Of a stretch of 64,000 nucleotides of DNA, positions 1 to 9,295 are shown piece after piece. Below the pieces are notes generated by a model that had not been told where the DNA came from, ran no database searches, and was given only the letters and a program-made list of their open reading frames with translations. A program made the translations under genes and the position numbers. The number at the start of each line of letters is the position of its first letter. Positions within the stretch are counted from its first letter, which is position 1. Source of the stretch: Nocardia arthritidis NBRC 100137 (lineage in GTDB: Bacteria > Actinomycetota > Actinomycetes > Mycobacteriales > Mycobacteriaceae); the NCBI RefSeq assembly GCF_001612765.1, contig NZ_BDBB01000008.1, forward strand, positions 1 to 64,000, written 5' to 3'.

Positions 1-1
1 A

Positions 2-808
2 ATGCCAAGATTCGCACCCCATCCCGAGCGCAGGCCCGCGCTCGTCTCCGGCGCCTCCTCCGGGATCGGCGCGGCCACCGCCGTCGCTTTGGCCGAGCTG
101 GGCCACCCGGTCGCGCTCGGCGCGCGCCGCGCCGAGCAGTGCGCCGAATTGGCGGACAAGATCCGCGCCAACGGCGGTGAAGCCTTCGCCCACCGCCTCG
201 ACGTCACCGAGCCCGGCTCGGTCGACGAGTTCGTGCGCGCCGCCGAAGAAGCGCTCGGCCCCACCGAGATCCTGGTGTCCAGCGCGGGCGACATCGAGTT
301 CGGACAGGCGCACGCGATGGATCCGGAACGGTTCGTGCGCCAAGTGCAGGTGCATCTCGTCGGTGCGCAGCGCCTCGTGCACCGGGTGCTGCCCGGCATG
401 CTGCGCAGGCAGCGCGGCGACGTGGTGCTGATCAGCTCGGACTGCGCATCCGAACCGCGTCCGCGCACCGGCGCCTACAGTGCCGCCAAGGCGGGTCTGG
501 AAGCGATGGCCGCGCAGATGCGCATGGAGCTCGAGGGCACCGGCATTCGCCTGTCGCAGGTCCGGCCCGGCCCGACCCTGACCGGTATGGGCATGGACTC
601 CACGCCCGAGATCGTCGGCCCGGTGCTGGAGGACTGGAAGGCATGGGGCTTCGCCAGGCACCCGTACATGCTGCGCGCCGGCGACCTGGCCGCCGCGGTG
701 GTGGCGGTGGTGTCCACGCCGCGCGGCGCACACCTGGTGCTCGTCGAGGTGCAGCCCGAGGCGCCCGTGCGTCCGCTCGCGGACGACCCGGGATCGAACG
801 AACAGTAA
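2..808 (+). CDS. SDR family NAD(P)-dependent oxidoreductase
   Basis: Classical short-chain dehydrogenase of 268 aa. The cofactor-binding glycine motif SGASSGIG lies near residues 16-23, the NAG-equivalent is SAG, the catalytic serine precedes the active site, and the YSAAK (YxxxK) motif follows. It probably oxidises or reduces a hydroxyl/keto group on a lipid or steroid-like substrate; the substrate cannot be told from sequence. It lies 9 bp upstream of a 3Fe-4S ferredoxin, so the two are co-transcribed; in actinobacteria this pairing often accompanies a cytochrome P450, which would lie left of the window. The first ATG falls at base 2, so a slightly earlier start outside the window cannot be excluded. 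Confidence 0.88.
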   Translation: MPRFAPHPERRPALVSGASSGIGAATAVALAELGHPVALGARRAEQCAELADKIRANGGEAFAHRLDVTEPGSVDEFVRAAEEALGPTEILVSSAGDIEFGQAHAMDPERFVRQVQVHLVGAQRLVHRVLPGMLRRQRGDVVLISSDCASEPRPRTGAYSAAKAGLEAMAAQMRMELEGTGIRLSQVRPGPTLTGMGMDSTPEIVGPVLEDWKAWGFARHPYMLRAGDLAAAVVAVVSTPRGAHLVLVEVQPEAPVRPLADDPGSNEQ

Positions 809-1015
<207 letters not shown>

Positions 1016-1079
1016 GCGGAATTCTTCGCACGTGGTGGGTAGGCAGGGCGGGCGGGGACGAATACGATGAACCCAAAAC

Positions 1080-1093
1080 CGGAACGTGTTCTA
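1080..1093. promoter_or_regulatory. KstR-like operator upstream of the aldehyde dehydrogenase
   Basis: The sequence CGGAACGTGTTCTA fits the palindromic pattern TnnAACnnGTTnnA recalled for the TetR-type steroid-catabolism regulator KstR of mycobacteria and rhodococci, with one mismatch at the first base. It lies about 60 bp before the aldehyde dehydrogenase start. Binding by KstR or a relative is inferred; no kstR gene is in the window. Confidence 0.45.
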
Positions 1094-1154
1094 ATTCAAG
1101 CGCACTGTCCAGCCCGGCGCCTGCGGCGATGTCCGACGTCATGGAGATGATCCG

Positions 1155-2747
1155 ATGAGCACAGCACACACCGACAAGGCGACGGGCGCCCTGCCCGCCA
1201 GGATCACCGGGGAGCTGATCACCCGGCTGACCGGCCTGGTCGCCGCCGACGGTAGCGCGGCGCCGTTCGAGATGACCGAGGTCTACACCGGCGCTCCGGT
1301 CGGTGCGCTTCCGCAGTCGACCCCGCAGGACGTCTCGCGCGCGTGCGCCGCCGCCCGGGCCGCGCAGACGGAATGGGCCGCGCAGCCACTGCGGGAACGA
1401 CTGCGGGTATTCGAGCGGCTGCACGAGCTGATCCTCGGCGAAGTGGAGACCATCGCCGACCTCATCCAGATCGGATGCGGCAAGACTCGTCGCATGGCCG
1501 TCGAGGAATCCTGCGACGTGCCCATGGTGGTCAGCCATTATCTCAAGACCGCGCGCCGGGTGCTGCGGCCGAAGCGGCGCGGCGGCCCGATGCCGCTGCT
1601 GACCACCTCCACCGAGCAGCACCGTCCCAAGGGGCTGGTCGCGGTGATCGCGCCGTGGAACTTTCCCTTCGCCATCGCCCTGTCCGACGCCATGCCCGCG
1701 CTGATGGCGGGCAACGGCGTGGTGCTGAAGCCGGACAACAAGACCGCGCTGTGCGTGCTGTTCGGCGTCGAGCTGCTGCACCGGGCCGGGCTGCCCCGCG
1801 GTCTGGTGCAGGTGGTGTGTGGTGAAGGACCCGATATCGGGCCGACCCTGATCGACGATGTCGACTTCGTCATGTTCACCGGCTCGACCGCCACCGGCCG
1901 GATCGTCGGCGAGCAGGCCGGCCGCAACCTCATCGGGTGCAGCCTGGAGCTGGGCGGCAAGAATCCGATGATCGTGCTCGCCGACGCGAACCTGGACGAG
2001 GTCGTGCCCGGCGCGGTGTTCGCGGTGTTCGCCAACTCGGGGCAGGCGTGTATGCACATCGAGCGGATCTACGTGCACCGCTCCATCCATGACGAGTTCC
2101 TCCGCCGGTTGGTCGCCGCCGCGGCGGAATTGAACGAAAAGATCGGCGCGGCCTACGACTACACGCCGGAGTTCGGCTCCCTCGTCTCCCCGCAGCACCT
2201 GGAACGGGTCGCCGCCCATGTCGAGGACGCGCGATCGAAAGGGGCCACCGTGCACGTCGGCGGGCAGGCGCGGCCGGATGTCGGCCCGGCGTTCTACGAG
2301 GCCACCGTGCTGACCGGCGTGACCCCCGAGATGACCCACGCGACGCTGGAAACCTTCGGCCCGGTCGTCACCGTGTACCCATTCGACGACGAGCAGGAGG
2401 CGGTGCGCCTGGCCAACGCCACCGACTACGGCTTGAACGCCAGTGTCTGGACCCGGGACTTCGCGCGCGCCGAGCGGATCGCCGCGCAGTTACAGGCGGG
2501 CAATATCAACATCAACGACGGTTTCGTCGCGACCTACGCCGCGAAAGGCACGCCCTCGGGTGGTGTGAAGCAGTCCGGCGTCGGCACCCGGCACGGCGAC
2601 CAGGGCCTGCTGAAGTACACCGACACGGTGAACGTCGGCGTGCTCAAGAAACAGGTGCTCGCCGCACGGGCAGGTCAGCCCTATGACAAGCAGCTGAAGA
2701 TGACCCTGACGTCGCTGCGGCTGATGCGCCGAACCAGGTTGCGCTGA
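1155..2747 (+). CDS. Aldehyde dehydrogenase, succinate-semialdehyde dehydrogenase (GabD2)-like
   Basis: A 530-aa member of the aldehyde dehydrogenase superfamily that oxidises an aldehyde to the acid with NAD(P)+. Seen: the nucleotide-binding IAPWNFPF segment (about residue 170), FTGSTATGR, the glutamate motif LELGGKNP and the catalytic cysteine in NSGQACMHIER (near residue 300). The layout and many segments resemble mycobacterial GabD2 as I remember it, so a semialdehyde or a medium/long aliphatic aldehyde is a plausible substrate. The start is the ATG at 1155, preceded by GGAG. The KstR-like site upstream suggests control with lipid or steroid breakdown rather than GABA metabolism. Confidence 0.9.
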   Translation: MSTAHTDKATGALPARITGELITRLTGLVAADGSAAPFEMTEVYTGAPVGALPQSTPQDVSRACAAARAAQTEWAAQPLRERLRVFERLHELILGEVETIADLIQIGCGKTRRMAVEESCDVPMVVSHYLKTARRVLRPKRRGGPMPLLTTSTEQHRPKGLVAVIAPWNFPFAIALSDAMPALMAGNGVVLKPDNKTALCVLFGVELLHRAGLPRGLVQVVCGEGPDIGPTLIDDVDFVMFTGSTATGRIVGEQAGRNLIGCSLELGGKNPMIVLADANLDEVVPGAVFAVFANSGQACMHIERIYVHRSIHDEFLRRLVAAAAELNEKIGAAYDYTPEFGSLVSPQHLERVAAHVEDARSKGATVHVGGQARPDVGPAFYEATVLTGVTPEMTHATLETFGPVVTVYPFDDEQEAVRLANATDYGLNASVWTRDFARAERIAAQLQAGNININDGFVATYAAKGTPSGGVKQSGVGTRHGDQGLLKYTDTVNVGVLKKQVLAARAGQPYDKQLKMTLTSLRLMRRTRLR

Positions 2748-2852
2748 GCGCGGTTTCCCCGCGGGAACCGCCGCGCCCGCAGCGGTCACAGCCCCCGCCG
2801 ATCCGGTAGCGTGGCCGTCGGGGTGGATCCACGGCATCGAGAACGGATACGC

Positions 2853-3338
2853 ATGAGTCTTCGAGAAGTTCCGCTACGCACGCTGTCCGGCGAATCGACG
2901 ACGCTGGCCGACCTGGCGGGTGACCGCGCCGTCCTGCTGGTCAACGTGGCCTCGAAATGCGGCCTGACGCCGCAGTATGCCGGTCTGGTCGAGCTGCACG
3001 AGTCCTTCGGTCCGCGCGGTCTCAGCGTGGTCGGCGTGCCGTGCAACCAGTTCATGGGCCAAGAGCCCGGCACCGCCGAGGAGATCCAGGAGTTCTGTTC
3101 CACCACCTACGGCGTCGATTTCCCCTTGCTGGAGAAGACCGACGTCAACGGCGACCAGCGCCACGCCCTCTACCAGCAGCTGGTGGAGACTCCCGACGCC
3201 GAAGGCAACGCGGGCGACATCCAGTGGAATTTCGAGAAGTTCCTGATCGACCGCGACGGGAAGGTCGCGGGCCGATTCCGTCCGCGCACCACCCCCGAGG
3301 CGCCGGAATTGGTCGCGGCCATCGAAGCCGTGCTCTGA
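2853..3338 (+). CDS. Glutathione peroxidase family protein (thiol peroxidase)
   Basis: A 161-aa GPx-fold peroxidase. Seen: the peroxidatic cysteine motif NVASKCGLTPQY (Cys36), the PCNQF segment with the conserved Gln/Asn, and the WNFEKFLI motif with the conserved Trp. Bacterial members with Cys instead of selenocysteine generally use thioredoxin rather than glutathione to reduce hydroperoxides, which fits an actinomycete lacking glutathione. The ATG at 2853 is preferred because the family starts just before the xxLRTLSGE segment; a longer form from 2811 would add 14 unconserved residues. It is monocistronic and convergent with the minus-strand operon that follows. Confidence 0.92.
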   Translation: MSLREVPLRTLSGESTTLADLAGDRAVLLVNVASKCGLTPQYAGLVELHESFGPRGLSVVGVPCNQFMGQEPGTAEEIQEFCSTTYGVDFPLLEKTDVNGDQRHALYQQLVETPDAEGNAGDIQWNFEKFLIDRDGKVAGRFRPRTTPEAPELVAAIEAVL

Positions 3339-3416
3339 GGTAGGCCGTAGTTCCGGTCGATTGCGTACGGGAACACTGACGTTCTCGACGGCAGGCAACC
3401 GGTCGGCGGTGCAGGC

Positions 3417-5300
3417 TCAGCGTAGTAGTTCGGATCGGATCAGCGCCGCCGCGAAGGCCGCCGAACTATGGCACGCGTACTTCGTCCATCGCTCGTCGCG
3501 CCGGAGACCGACGATGTCGCTGATACCTCGAATCACCAGGCACGGGCAGTTGCCGGCGGATGTGCTCGCCAGCACTCCTCCGCTTTCCATCTCGACCGCG
3601 AGCAGGTCTCGAGCAGCGTCCAGCCACAACTCCAGCACCGAGGGATCTTTGATCAGCTGGTTCGACGTCGCGATCGTCCCCGAGACAGCACGGGGAGGCC
3701 CCGCCGAGTTGCCTGCGCTCTGGTGATATCTCAGGACATCCCGTACTCGCTTTTCCCACGCCCCCATGCCGACGATACTGTCGCCTTCCGGATCGACGGG
3801 CGGCTTCGGCAGTGGCTCGCCGGTGAACGGATCTGTGATGTGCGGCCATCCGGGCAGCGAGTATTGCCACGAGGAAACCATCGCGCCTGCGAGATCGGTG
3901 AAGCCGTCGAGCCCGCTACGGGCGGTTACCGCGAACTGCACCGCACCACCGGGCAACGCGGCGCCGACGGAGAAATCCAGAATCTCCCGGGCGATCACTA
4001 CGTCACCGAGAGTGATGTCCGCGCAGGGAACTCCGCCGGCGATGCCCACCAATATCACCCGTTGAGGCCGCAGCCTTCGCACCGCGATGTCCACTACGCT
4101 GTGGGCTCTGGAGTTTCCCTGCTTGCCCAATGCCAAGGTGACGACCCGTATCGTTCTCCCGTCGAGTGTCTCCAGGCGTCGCGCGTCCCAGAGGTGATTG
4201 GTGATCGGCGCGTCCCGCACACCCCCGAGATGCGCGAGCACAGCGGCGAGTTCGTCGTCGCGCACCGTGACGATGACGAAGTCGGTCTCGGGTGACGACG
4301 GCTCCGACCGATCGGTCAGGAGGGGCACCGCATTCCGATGTCCTCTTTCGGTCGCTTCGTGATACATCGCGCGAAACTTCGCCACTTGATCCGACAGTCC
4401 GTGCTCGACGGCGACGTCGTGAGCCTCGCGTATCAGACTTTCCGACAACTCGTATTCGCCGTAACGCAGCAGCGATTGGGCGCGATCTCGGGCCAGGATA
4501 ACGGAATTCACCGCTGCGCCGACATCCGTGGGAGGCTCCGATTCGGTGATACTCGGTGTCTTCGCCACAAGATCTATCGCCTCGGCGATCTGCCCTCGCT
4601 CCAAATGATGCTCTATCAGCCGGGCCGAAATGATGGACCGGTAAGCCGAGCGCTCTTCGTCCTCGGAGGTCGCGCTGTAGAGCTCCGAGGCCAGCTCGAA
4701 CGATTCCTTCGCCGCTCCACTCAGATACAGACTCGATGACAGCAGCGACCGATGCAGATCCATCTCCGAGCCGAGCACCTGCGCTATCGCCGGATCCATG
4801 GATTCCAGCGACGTGGCGAGGTAGGCGGCGGCGAGAGCATGATCGCCGCGCTGATGAGTGACCTGCCCCAGTGTTCTCTTCAGTTGCGTATCCATCGCCG
4901 CTGCGGTCAGCCTCGAGTCGGCATCTCCGCTCGCACGGACCTCGTAGACGGCTTGCGTGATGAACTCCTGCGCGCCGACCACCACTGCGGAACCTTGTTT
5001 CGCCATGGCGGTCTGGCCGTACAGAATGGCGAGACCGAGTCTGCCGCGTAATCGAGGATCCATTGCTCTGGCCGACATCGAGGCGAGCAGTCGCATGGCC
5101 AACTGTGTATCCCGGGTGGAGACGCGGCTCTGGAGGCGGGACAGAATAAGCATCGCCGATTTCCCGAGCGCCTCTACGGGATCATCCTCGACCAGGCCGA
5201 GCTCTGCTGCCATGTCGTGCGGAGAACACAGGGGCGGCCCCGTCGATGCGGATGCCGTGGCAGGATGACCGCAGACCACACACCTTCTCGAAGCGCTCAT
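3417..5300 (-). CDS. Zinc-motif / helical-repeat / nucleosidase (PNP-fold) fusion protein
   Basis: A 627-aa multidomain protein. Residues about 8-28 hold C-x2-C ... C-x2-H, a likely zinc finger. Residues about 30-330 are alpha-helical with TPR-like periodicity (alternating small residues, LxxxLL). The C-terminal ~290 residues are a nucleoside phosphorylase / MTA-SAH nucleosidase fold: a VILVGIAGG-type phosphate/ribose loop, LGDVVIA, the purine/ribose motif AVEMESGGVL and the catalytic-Asp region VIRGISD. In bacterial conflict systems such domains act as effectors that cleave nucleosides or nucleotides, usually next to a sensor repeat domain. It is the last gene of a three-gene minus-strand operon, 6 bp after the MazG-methyltransferase gene. 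The locus is visibly less GC-rich than its flanks, suggesting transfer. The effector role is inferred. Confidence 0.8.
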   Translation of the reverse strand: MSASRRCVVCGHPATASASTGPPLCSPHDMAAELGLVEDDPVEALGKSAMLILSRLQSRVSTRDTQLAMRLLASMSARAMDPRLRGRLGLAILYGQTAMAKQGSAVVVGAQEFITQAVYEVRASGDADSRLTAAAMDTQLKRTLGQVTHQRGDHALAAAYLATSLESMDPAIAQVLGSEMDLHRSLLSSSLYLSGAAKESFELASELYSATSEDEERSAYRSIISARLIEHHLERGQIAEAIDLVAKTPSITESEPPTDVGAAVNSVILARDRAQSLLRYGEYELSESLIREAHDVAVEHGLSDQVAKFRAMYHEATERGHRNAVPLLTDRSEPSSPETDFVIVTVRDDELAAVLAHLGGVRDAPITNHLWDARRLETLDGRTIRVVTLALGKQGNSRAHSVVDIAVRRLRPQRVILVGIAGGVPCADITLGDVVIAREILDFSVGAALPGGAVQFAVTARSGLDGFTDLAGAMVSSWQYSLPGWPHITDPFTGEPLPKPPVDPEGDSIVGMGAWEKRVRDVLRYHQSAGNSAGPPRAVSGTIATSNQLIKDPSVLELWLDAARDLLAVEMESGGVLASTSAGNCPCLVIRGISDIVGLRRDERWTKYACHSSAAFAAALIRSELLR

Positions 5301-5306
5301 TTTCCA

Positions 5307-6539
5307 CTAGTTCTCGCATCTACGCATATCGAAGATCAGCACGCCGGGAAGCAGTGAATGCAGCGTGAACAGCCGCGGGTCGATTTCCCTGCCCTCGCTC
5401 GCCGGCTGCGGCTCCACCAACCGGTGGATCGAGAATCCGTTGTCGGCGAACATGCGTGAATATTGCGTCAGTGTCCGGTTGTAGAGTCGCGTACCGGCCA
5501 TGCCCGATTGCCAGGTGACCTCTTCGGTGGGTGCGTGATAGTAGCGTGCGATCGTCCGCAACCAGTCCGGCATCGGAAGCTCGTCGGAGAGTTCGTCTTG
5601 GGTCCAGGCCCGGTCGGTGGTCGTGTGCAATTCGCGAAACAGGGTGAAGCACGGGTGTGGAACGCTGACCAGGAGCTGGCCGCCTGGCCGGAGCACTCGG
5701 TGCGCCTGCTTGCAGACCAGCTCGGGAGTGACAGTTGCCGAGAGCACCATGTTCGCCACAGCGGCATCGAGCGACTCCGCCGCGATGAGATCGGGATCGG
5801 TCACCACCGCTGATTCTCCGAGGCGAGCGGTCGCCAACGCGCGCATCTGCTCGGCGGGGTCGTACGCGACTACCTCGACGGAGCCGGAAGAGCGCAATCT
5901 CTCGCTGAGCCAGCCGTCGCCACATCCGATGTCCACCACGGTTCGCGTATCCGCACCGAGAAGGCGGGAGATCGCCGGACCCATTAGGTACTCGTGCAGC
6001 CAACGTTGTTTGCCGGGCCGGGTATTCCAACTGCTGGCGGCCACCTGCTCCCAGCGGGCCACGTCCTCGCTGGATTCGCTCGGCTCGCCGTCCCGCTGGG
6101 GGAGCTGTCGGCCGGAATGGACTGCGGTGCCGCAGAGCGGGCACCAATGCCACGAGGGCTCGACTTCGTGGCCACATCGGATGCAGTTCACCGCATCCGC
6201 GCGGGCGAAACCGTGCTTGGTGTCCCGATGCCGCACCAGCAGCTTGTCGACCTTCCTGACAACGGCTTCGTTGAGATCGATACCGCCGAATTCGACCAGG
6301 GACAGCAGATTTATGGCTATGTCGGCGACTTCGCCTTCGACAACCGAATTACCTTTGAACATCTCGTCGATCTGCTCGGGTGTCCGCCACAGTGTGGTGT
6401 CGAGTAGTTCGGCTGCTTCGGTGCACAGCGCGGAGACGAGATATCGAGGCCGGTGGAACTTCTGCCAGCCCAACGTCTGGACCAAGCGTTGCACCGCTGT
6501 TACTGCCGATGTGATGTCGTAGCGGGTATCGCCGACCAT
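5307..6539 (-). CDS. MazG-like pyrophosphohydrolase / zinc ribbon / SAM methyltransferase fusion
   Basis: A 410-aa three-part protein. Residues 1-115 are an all-alpha NTP pyrophosphohydrolase (MazG/dCTPase type) with metal-ligand pairs E41-x2-E44 and E70-x2-D73. Residues 119-136 are a zinc ribbon, C119-x2-C122 and C133-x2-C136. From about residue 160 a class I methyltransferase follows, with SAM motif VVDIGCGDGW at 201-210, an acidic ribose-binding position in VVAYDPAEQM and the post-I strand LRPGGQLLVSVPHP. The predicted role is hydrolysis of (modified) NTPs coupled to methyl transfer to an unknown acceptor. The start has GGAG 8 nt upstream. It sits between a SLATT membrane protein (39 bp gap) and a nucleosidase protein (6 bp gap), so all three probably work together. 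The fusion order is unusual to me. Confidence 0.85.
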   Translation of the reverse strand: MVGDTRYDITSAVTAVQRLVQTLGWQKFHRPRYLVSALCTEAAELLDTTLWRTPEQIDEMFKGNSVVEGEVADIAINLLSLVEFGGIDLNEAVVRKVDKLLVRHRDTKHGFARADAVNCIRCGHEVEPSWHWCPLCGTAVHSGRQLPQRDGEPSESSEDVARWEQVAASSWNTRPGKQRWLHEYLMGPAISRLLGADTRTVVDIGCGDGWLSERLRSSGSVEVVAYDPAEQMRALATARLGESAVVTDPDLIAAESLDAAVANMVLSATVTPELVCKQAHRVLRPGGQLLVSVPHPCFTLFRELHTTTDRAWTQDELSDELPMPDWLRTIARYYHAPTEEVTWQSGMAGTRLYNRTLTQYSRMFADNGFSIHRLVEPQPASEGREIDPRLFTLHSLLPGVLIFDMRRCEN

Positions 6540-6578
6540 GTGCCATCTCCGAATCGTGTGAAGGCAGCGGAGTGCTGA

Positions 6579-7073
6579 CTATCGCGTATTTGCACGGTGG
6601 GGGCCGTTGCCGTCCGGCTCGGACGAGGATTCCCGGCTCGCACGCAATTTGAGCCACCCTTGCCGGTCATCGCTGATGATCGTATTGAGGCCTTGCAGTA
6701 AGTCGTCGACAACCACTTCGCTTCGATCCGAATCGCGGCCGAGCAGGCGGAATTCGAGATTGCGTTCCAACTCGGCGATTCGGTCGACGGTGACGGTGCG
6801 TCCGATCCAGAGTCCGCGATGGTCGTAGAAGGCTTCGTAAGCGGCGAGGACAGTGGTGAGAGCGCCGAGCGTCAAAGCGATGTCGGAGAGTATCGGACGG
6901 ACGTCGAGACTTACTTGGAGGCCGAGAAGGATCGTGATCGCCGCCGAGAAGCAGACCGTAGCCATGCGCAAGGTGAAAGCTTTTCGCTTGTCACGCGAAC
7001 GGCGACGTTCGAACAGCGCTTTTTGGGCCGCCAGTTCCGCTGCGAGAAACTCGGCTTGTTCAGCGCCTGCCAT
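6579..7073 (-). CDS. SLATT (2-TM) domain membrane protein
   Basis: A 164-aa protein with an N-terminal amphipathic helix (AELAAQKALFERRR...), two closely spaced transmembrane helices (about residues 40-62 and 65-85: MATVCFSAAITILLGL, then a DIALTLGALTTVLAAYEAF region) and a C-terminal cytosolic helical part. This is the arrangement of SLATT/DUF4231 proteins, described as predicted pore-forming effectors associated with nucleotide-signalling (SMODS, SLOG) defence systems. The ATG at 7073 is chosen because a purine-rich site (GGGGAAG) precedes it and the family begins just before the first helix; an upstream in-frame extension to 7220 is low-complexity. It is the first gene of the three-gene operon. 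Membrane-effector function is inferred from the family. Confidence 0.75.
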   Translation of the reverse strand: MAGAEQAEFLAAELAAQKALFERRRSRDKRKAFTLRMATVCFSAAITILLGLQVSLDVRPILSDIALTLGALTTVLAAYEAFYDHRGLWIGRTVTVDRIAELERNLEFRLLGRDSDRSEVVVDDLLQGLNTIISDDRQGWLKLRASRESSSEPDGNGPHRANTR

Positions 7074-7707
7074 GTTCTTCCCCGTTCCGAATCCGACGCG
7101 TGACGTATCAGCATCATCGAGGGGTCGACCGCTCGATGATGGACTCCGCCGCGTCATCTCGGCGCTTTTGTCCTTCTTCGTCGGTCCGCCCCGGCCTCCC
7201 GCATGCGATAGCCGATCCACGCCGGTGGCGTGTCTGGCGTCGGCAACTGTAGTCCCCCCGACACGATACCAACCGTGCGTCGGCGCTGGGATCGTTTGAG
7301 AGACAGTAATTTCGGGTACTTTACGACGTCGAGTAATTGCTTTTGCTCAGCAATTGTTTGTTGCGCGGAACTGGCGATTCGAGGGCTGCAGGCGCCGGAG
7401 GTACTCCCCTTCCTCACCACCGAGAAGGACGACTCCCACAAAATCGCGGCAGCAAGAACTTCGATCTCCGATGGGGCTTATGGTGTGTGGTCCTGCCGAT
7501 CACTTCGAGGTCGCCGGGTGAGGGGTTCGCGGAGGCCGAGGTGGGAGCGGAGGGTGGTTCCGGTGTACTCGTTGCGGTAGACGCGGCGCGTGTGTCGCCC
7601 GCCGCCACGCCCCGGGGTGGAACCCCTCCCCGTCGAGCTCTACACCGAGCGCGAAAACGCCCATTCCGCATCCTCTTTCAACCCGCGAACCATGAGGTGA
7701 CGAGCGA
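7074..7707. other. Intergenic stretch without a convincing gene
   Basis: This stretch contains the promoter region of the SLATT operon. The part around 7270-7380 is clearly more AT-rich than the rest of the window (for example TTGCTTTTGCTCAGCAATTG near 7340) and probably holds the promoter. Open frames on both strands are short, rich in Arg/Pro/Ser and resemble no family I know. I see no gene here. Confidence 0.5.
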
Positions 7708-7740
7708 TGGCCCGAGCCGGGTACGAGCCGGCTCGGGCCA
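7708..7740 (-). terminator. Strong hairpin downstream of the MFS gene
   Basis: A perfect 13-bp inverted repeat, TGGCCCGAGCCGG with its complement, separated by 7 nt (loop 7721-7727). It lies about 105 bp past the stop of the minus-strand MFS gene. There is no T-tract, as is usual for actinobacterial terminators. It is the best intrinsic terminator candidate in this gap. Confidence 0.6.
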
Positions 7741-7846
7741 CCGGCGGCCCACCCTGTGCGAGCATGCGCGCGGCGGGTGGTCGACCGCGATGGTTTGCAT
7801 CGCGATGATTCCAAGGTTGTCGAACGTTTTCGAACGCAGCGGCGGG

Positions 7847-9295
7847 CTACCGCGCCGCGCGCGCGGCGAAAGCCGCCGCGAGCAGGACCGTGACACCTTC
7901 GGCGACCGCCGTGCCGCCCAGCGCGTGCGCCGCACTGCGCACCGTGCTGCCGGCGAGGCCGAGGAACAGCGAGCCGAAGGTGGCGATCCCGACCACAATG
8001 CCCAATTGCACGTTGGTGACCAGAATCCCGCTCGCGTCCGCGGCCGAAGTCATCGGGACCTTGGCCAGCGTGCGGGTCATCAGCGGGCTGAACGCGATGC
8101 CGTTGCCCGCGCCGCACAAGCCGAGCAGCGTCAGCGCGAGCGGCCCGACCTCGGCGCCTTCGCGCAGCAGCGCGCCGAGGGTCACCATGCTCGCCGCGCC
8201 GAGAACCAGCCCCAGCGGGATCATCGTCGGGTGGAAACGAGCCGGGATGCGCTCCCAGTTCAGGCTGGCGACCGCGAAGGTCACGCCGAGCGGGACGAAC
8301 AGCAGGCCCGCGTGCAGGGCGCTGTAACCGAGCGTGCTCTGCAAGTGGATCGCCATGACGAACATCCAGCCGCCGAAGGTCGCCATGATCACGAACAACG
8401 CGACGGCGGCGGGTATCAGACCCGGTGCGGTGAGCACCCCCCGCGCGAACAGGGGTTCGCCGCCACGGGAGGCGACGATTCGCTCGATCACCACGAACAG
8501 CGCGAAGCCGATCGCGCTGGCGATCAACGCGATCCACGACCACATCGGCCAGTCCAGCTCGCGTCCGAGCACCAGGGGCAACACCAGCAACAGCACCGAG
8601 GCGGTGAGCGTGGCCAGCCCGGGCAGGTCGAGCCGCCGCTCCAGACGCCGGGCCGAGGGCGGCAGGATGCGCGGCGCCGCGACCAGCAGCGCGACGCCGA
8701 TCGGCACGTTCACCAGGAACACTCCGCGCCAGCCGTTGCCGAGCAGGTCCGCGTTGACGATCAGCCCGCCCAGCACCTGCCCGGCGACCATGCCGCCGGA
8801 GATGATGGCCGAGTAGACGCTCAGCGCCCGCGCGCGGGCATGACCGGTGAAGGTGCGCTGGATGAGCGTCATGATCTGCGGCACCATCGCGGCCGCACCG
8901 ACGCCCTGGGCGAACCGGAAGACGATCAGCGACGTCTCGTTCCAGGCCAGTCCGCAAGCCAGCGAGGCGAGGGTGAACAGCGCCAGTCCGGTGACGAACG
9001 TGCGGCGCTGGGTGAACCGGTCGCCGAGCCGTGCGCCGGTGACCAGCAGCACGGCGTAGGCGATGACGTATCCGGCGACGATCAGCTGCAGGGCCGCGCC
9101 GCTGGTGTGCAGCGAACCCCGGATGGAGGGGATCGCGACGTTGACGATGGAGGAATCGAGCACCGCCATGAACTGGCCGGTGAGGATGACGGCCAGGACG
9201 GCGAGCGAACGCCGCGCTCCCAGCGCGGCGGGTGGGGCGGCCGGAGCGGCGGCGGGCGTCGTTGCCGCCGGACCCGGCGATATGGTCTGTGTCAT
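7847..9295 (-). CDS. MFS drug transporter, DHA2 (14-TM, EmrB/QacA) family
   Basis: A roughly 480-aa polytopic permease. Seen: the family signature at the first helix (QFMAVLDSSIVNVAIPSI, motif D1), motif A-like GARLGDRFTQRR, and motif C-like GGMVAGQVLGGLI. DHA2 proteins export hydrophobic compounds by proton antiport. The ATG at 9295 gives the short Pro/Ala-rich N terminus typical of the family; a GTG at 9322 would add 9 residues. It is transcribed divergently from the carboxylic acid reductase, with a cluster of GACAC/GTGTC palindromes between them, so the two may be co-regulated, for instance to export an aldehyde or aromatic product. Substrate unknown. Confidence 0.9.
   Translation of the reverse strand: MTQTISPGPAATTPAAAPAAPPAALGARRSLAVLAVILTGQFMAVLDSSIVNVAIPSIRGSLHTSGAALQLIVAGYVIAYAVLLVTGARLGDRFTQRRTFVTGLALFTLASLACGLAWNETSLIVFRFAQGVGAAAMVPQIMTLIQRTFTGHARARALSVYSAIISGGMVAGQVLGGLIVNADLLGNGWRGVFLVNVPIGVALLVAAPRILPPSARRLERRLDLPGLATLTASVLLLVLPLVLGRELDWPMWSWIALIASAIGFALFVVIERIVASRGGEPLFARGVLTAPGLIPAAVALFVIMATFGGWMFVMAIHLQSTLGYSALHAGLLFVPLGVTFAVASLNWERIPARFHPTMIPLGLVLGAASMVTLGALLREGAEVGPLALTLLGLCGAGNGIAFSPLMTRTLAKVPMTSAADASGILVTNVQLGIVVGIATFGSLFLGLAGSTVRSAAHALGGTAVAEGVTVLLAAAFAARAAR

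Noticed and set aside
7154..7441. 95-aa minus-strand open frame upstream of the SLATT gene
   Set aside because: No ribosome site or family resemblance; it lies in the AT-rich promoter region of the operon and overlaps an in-frame upstream extension of the SLATT gene.
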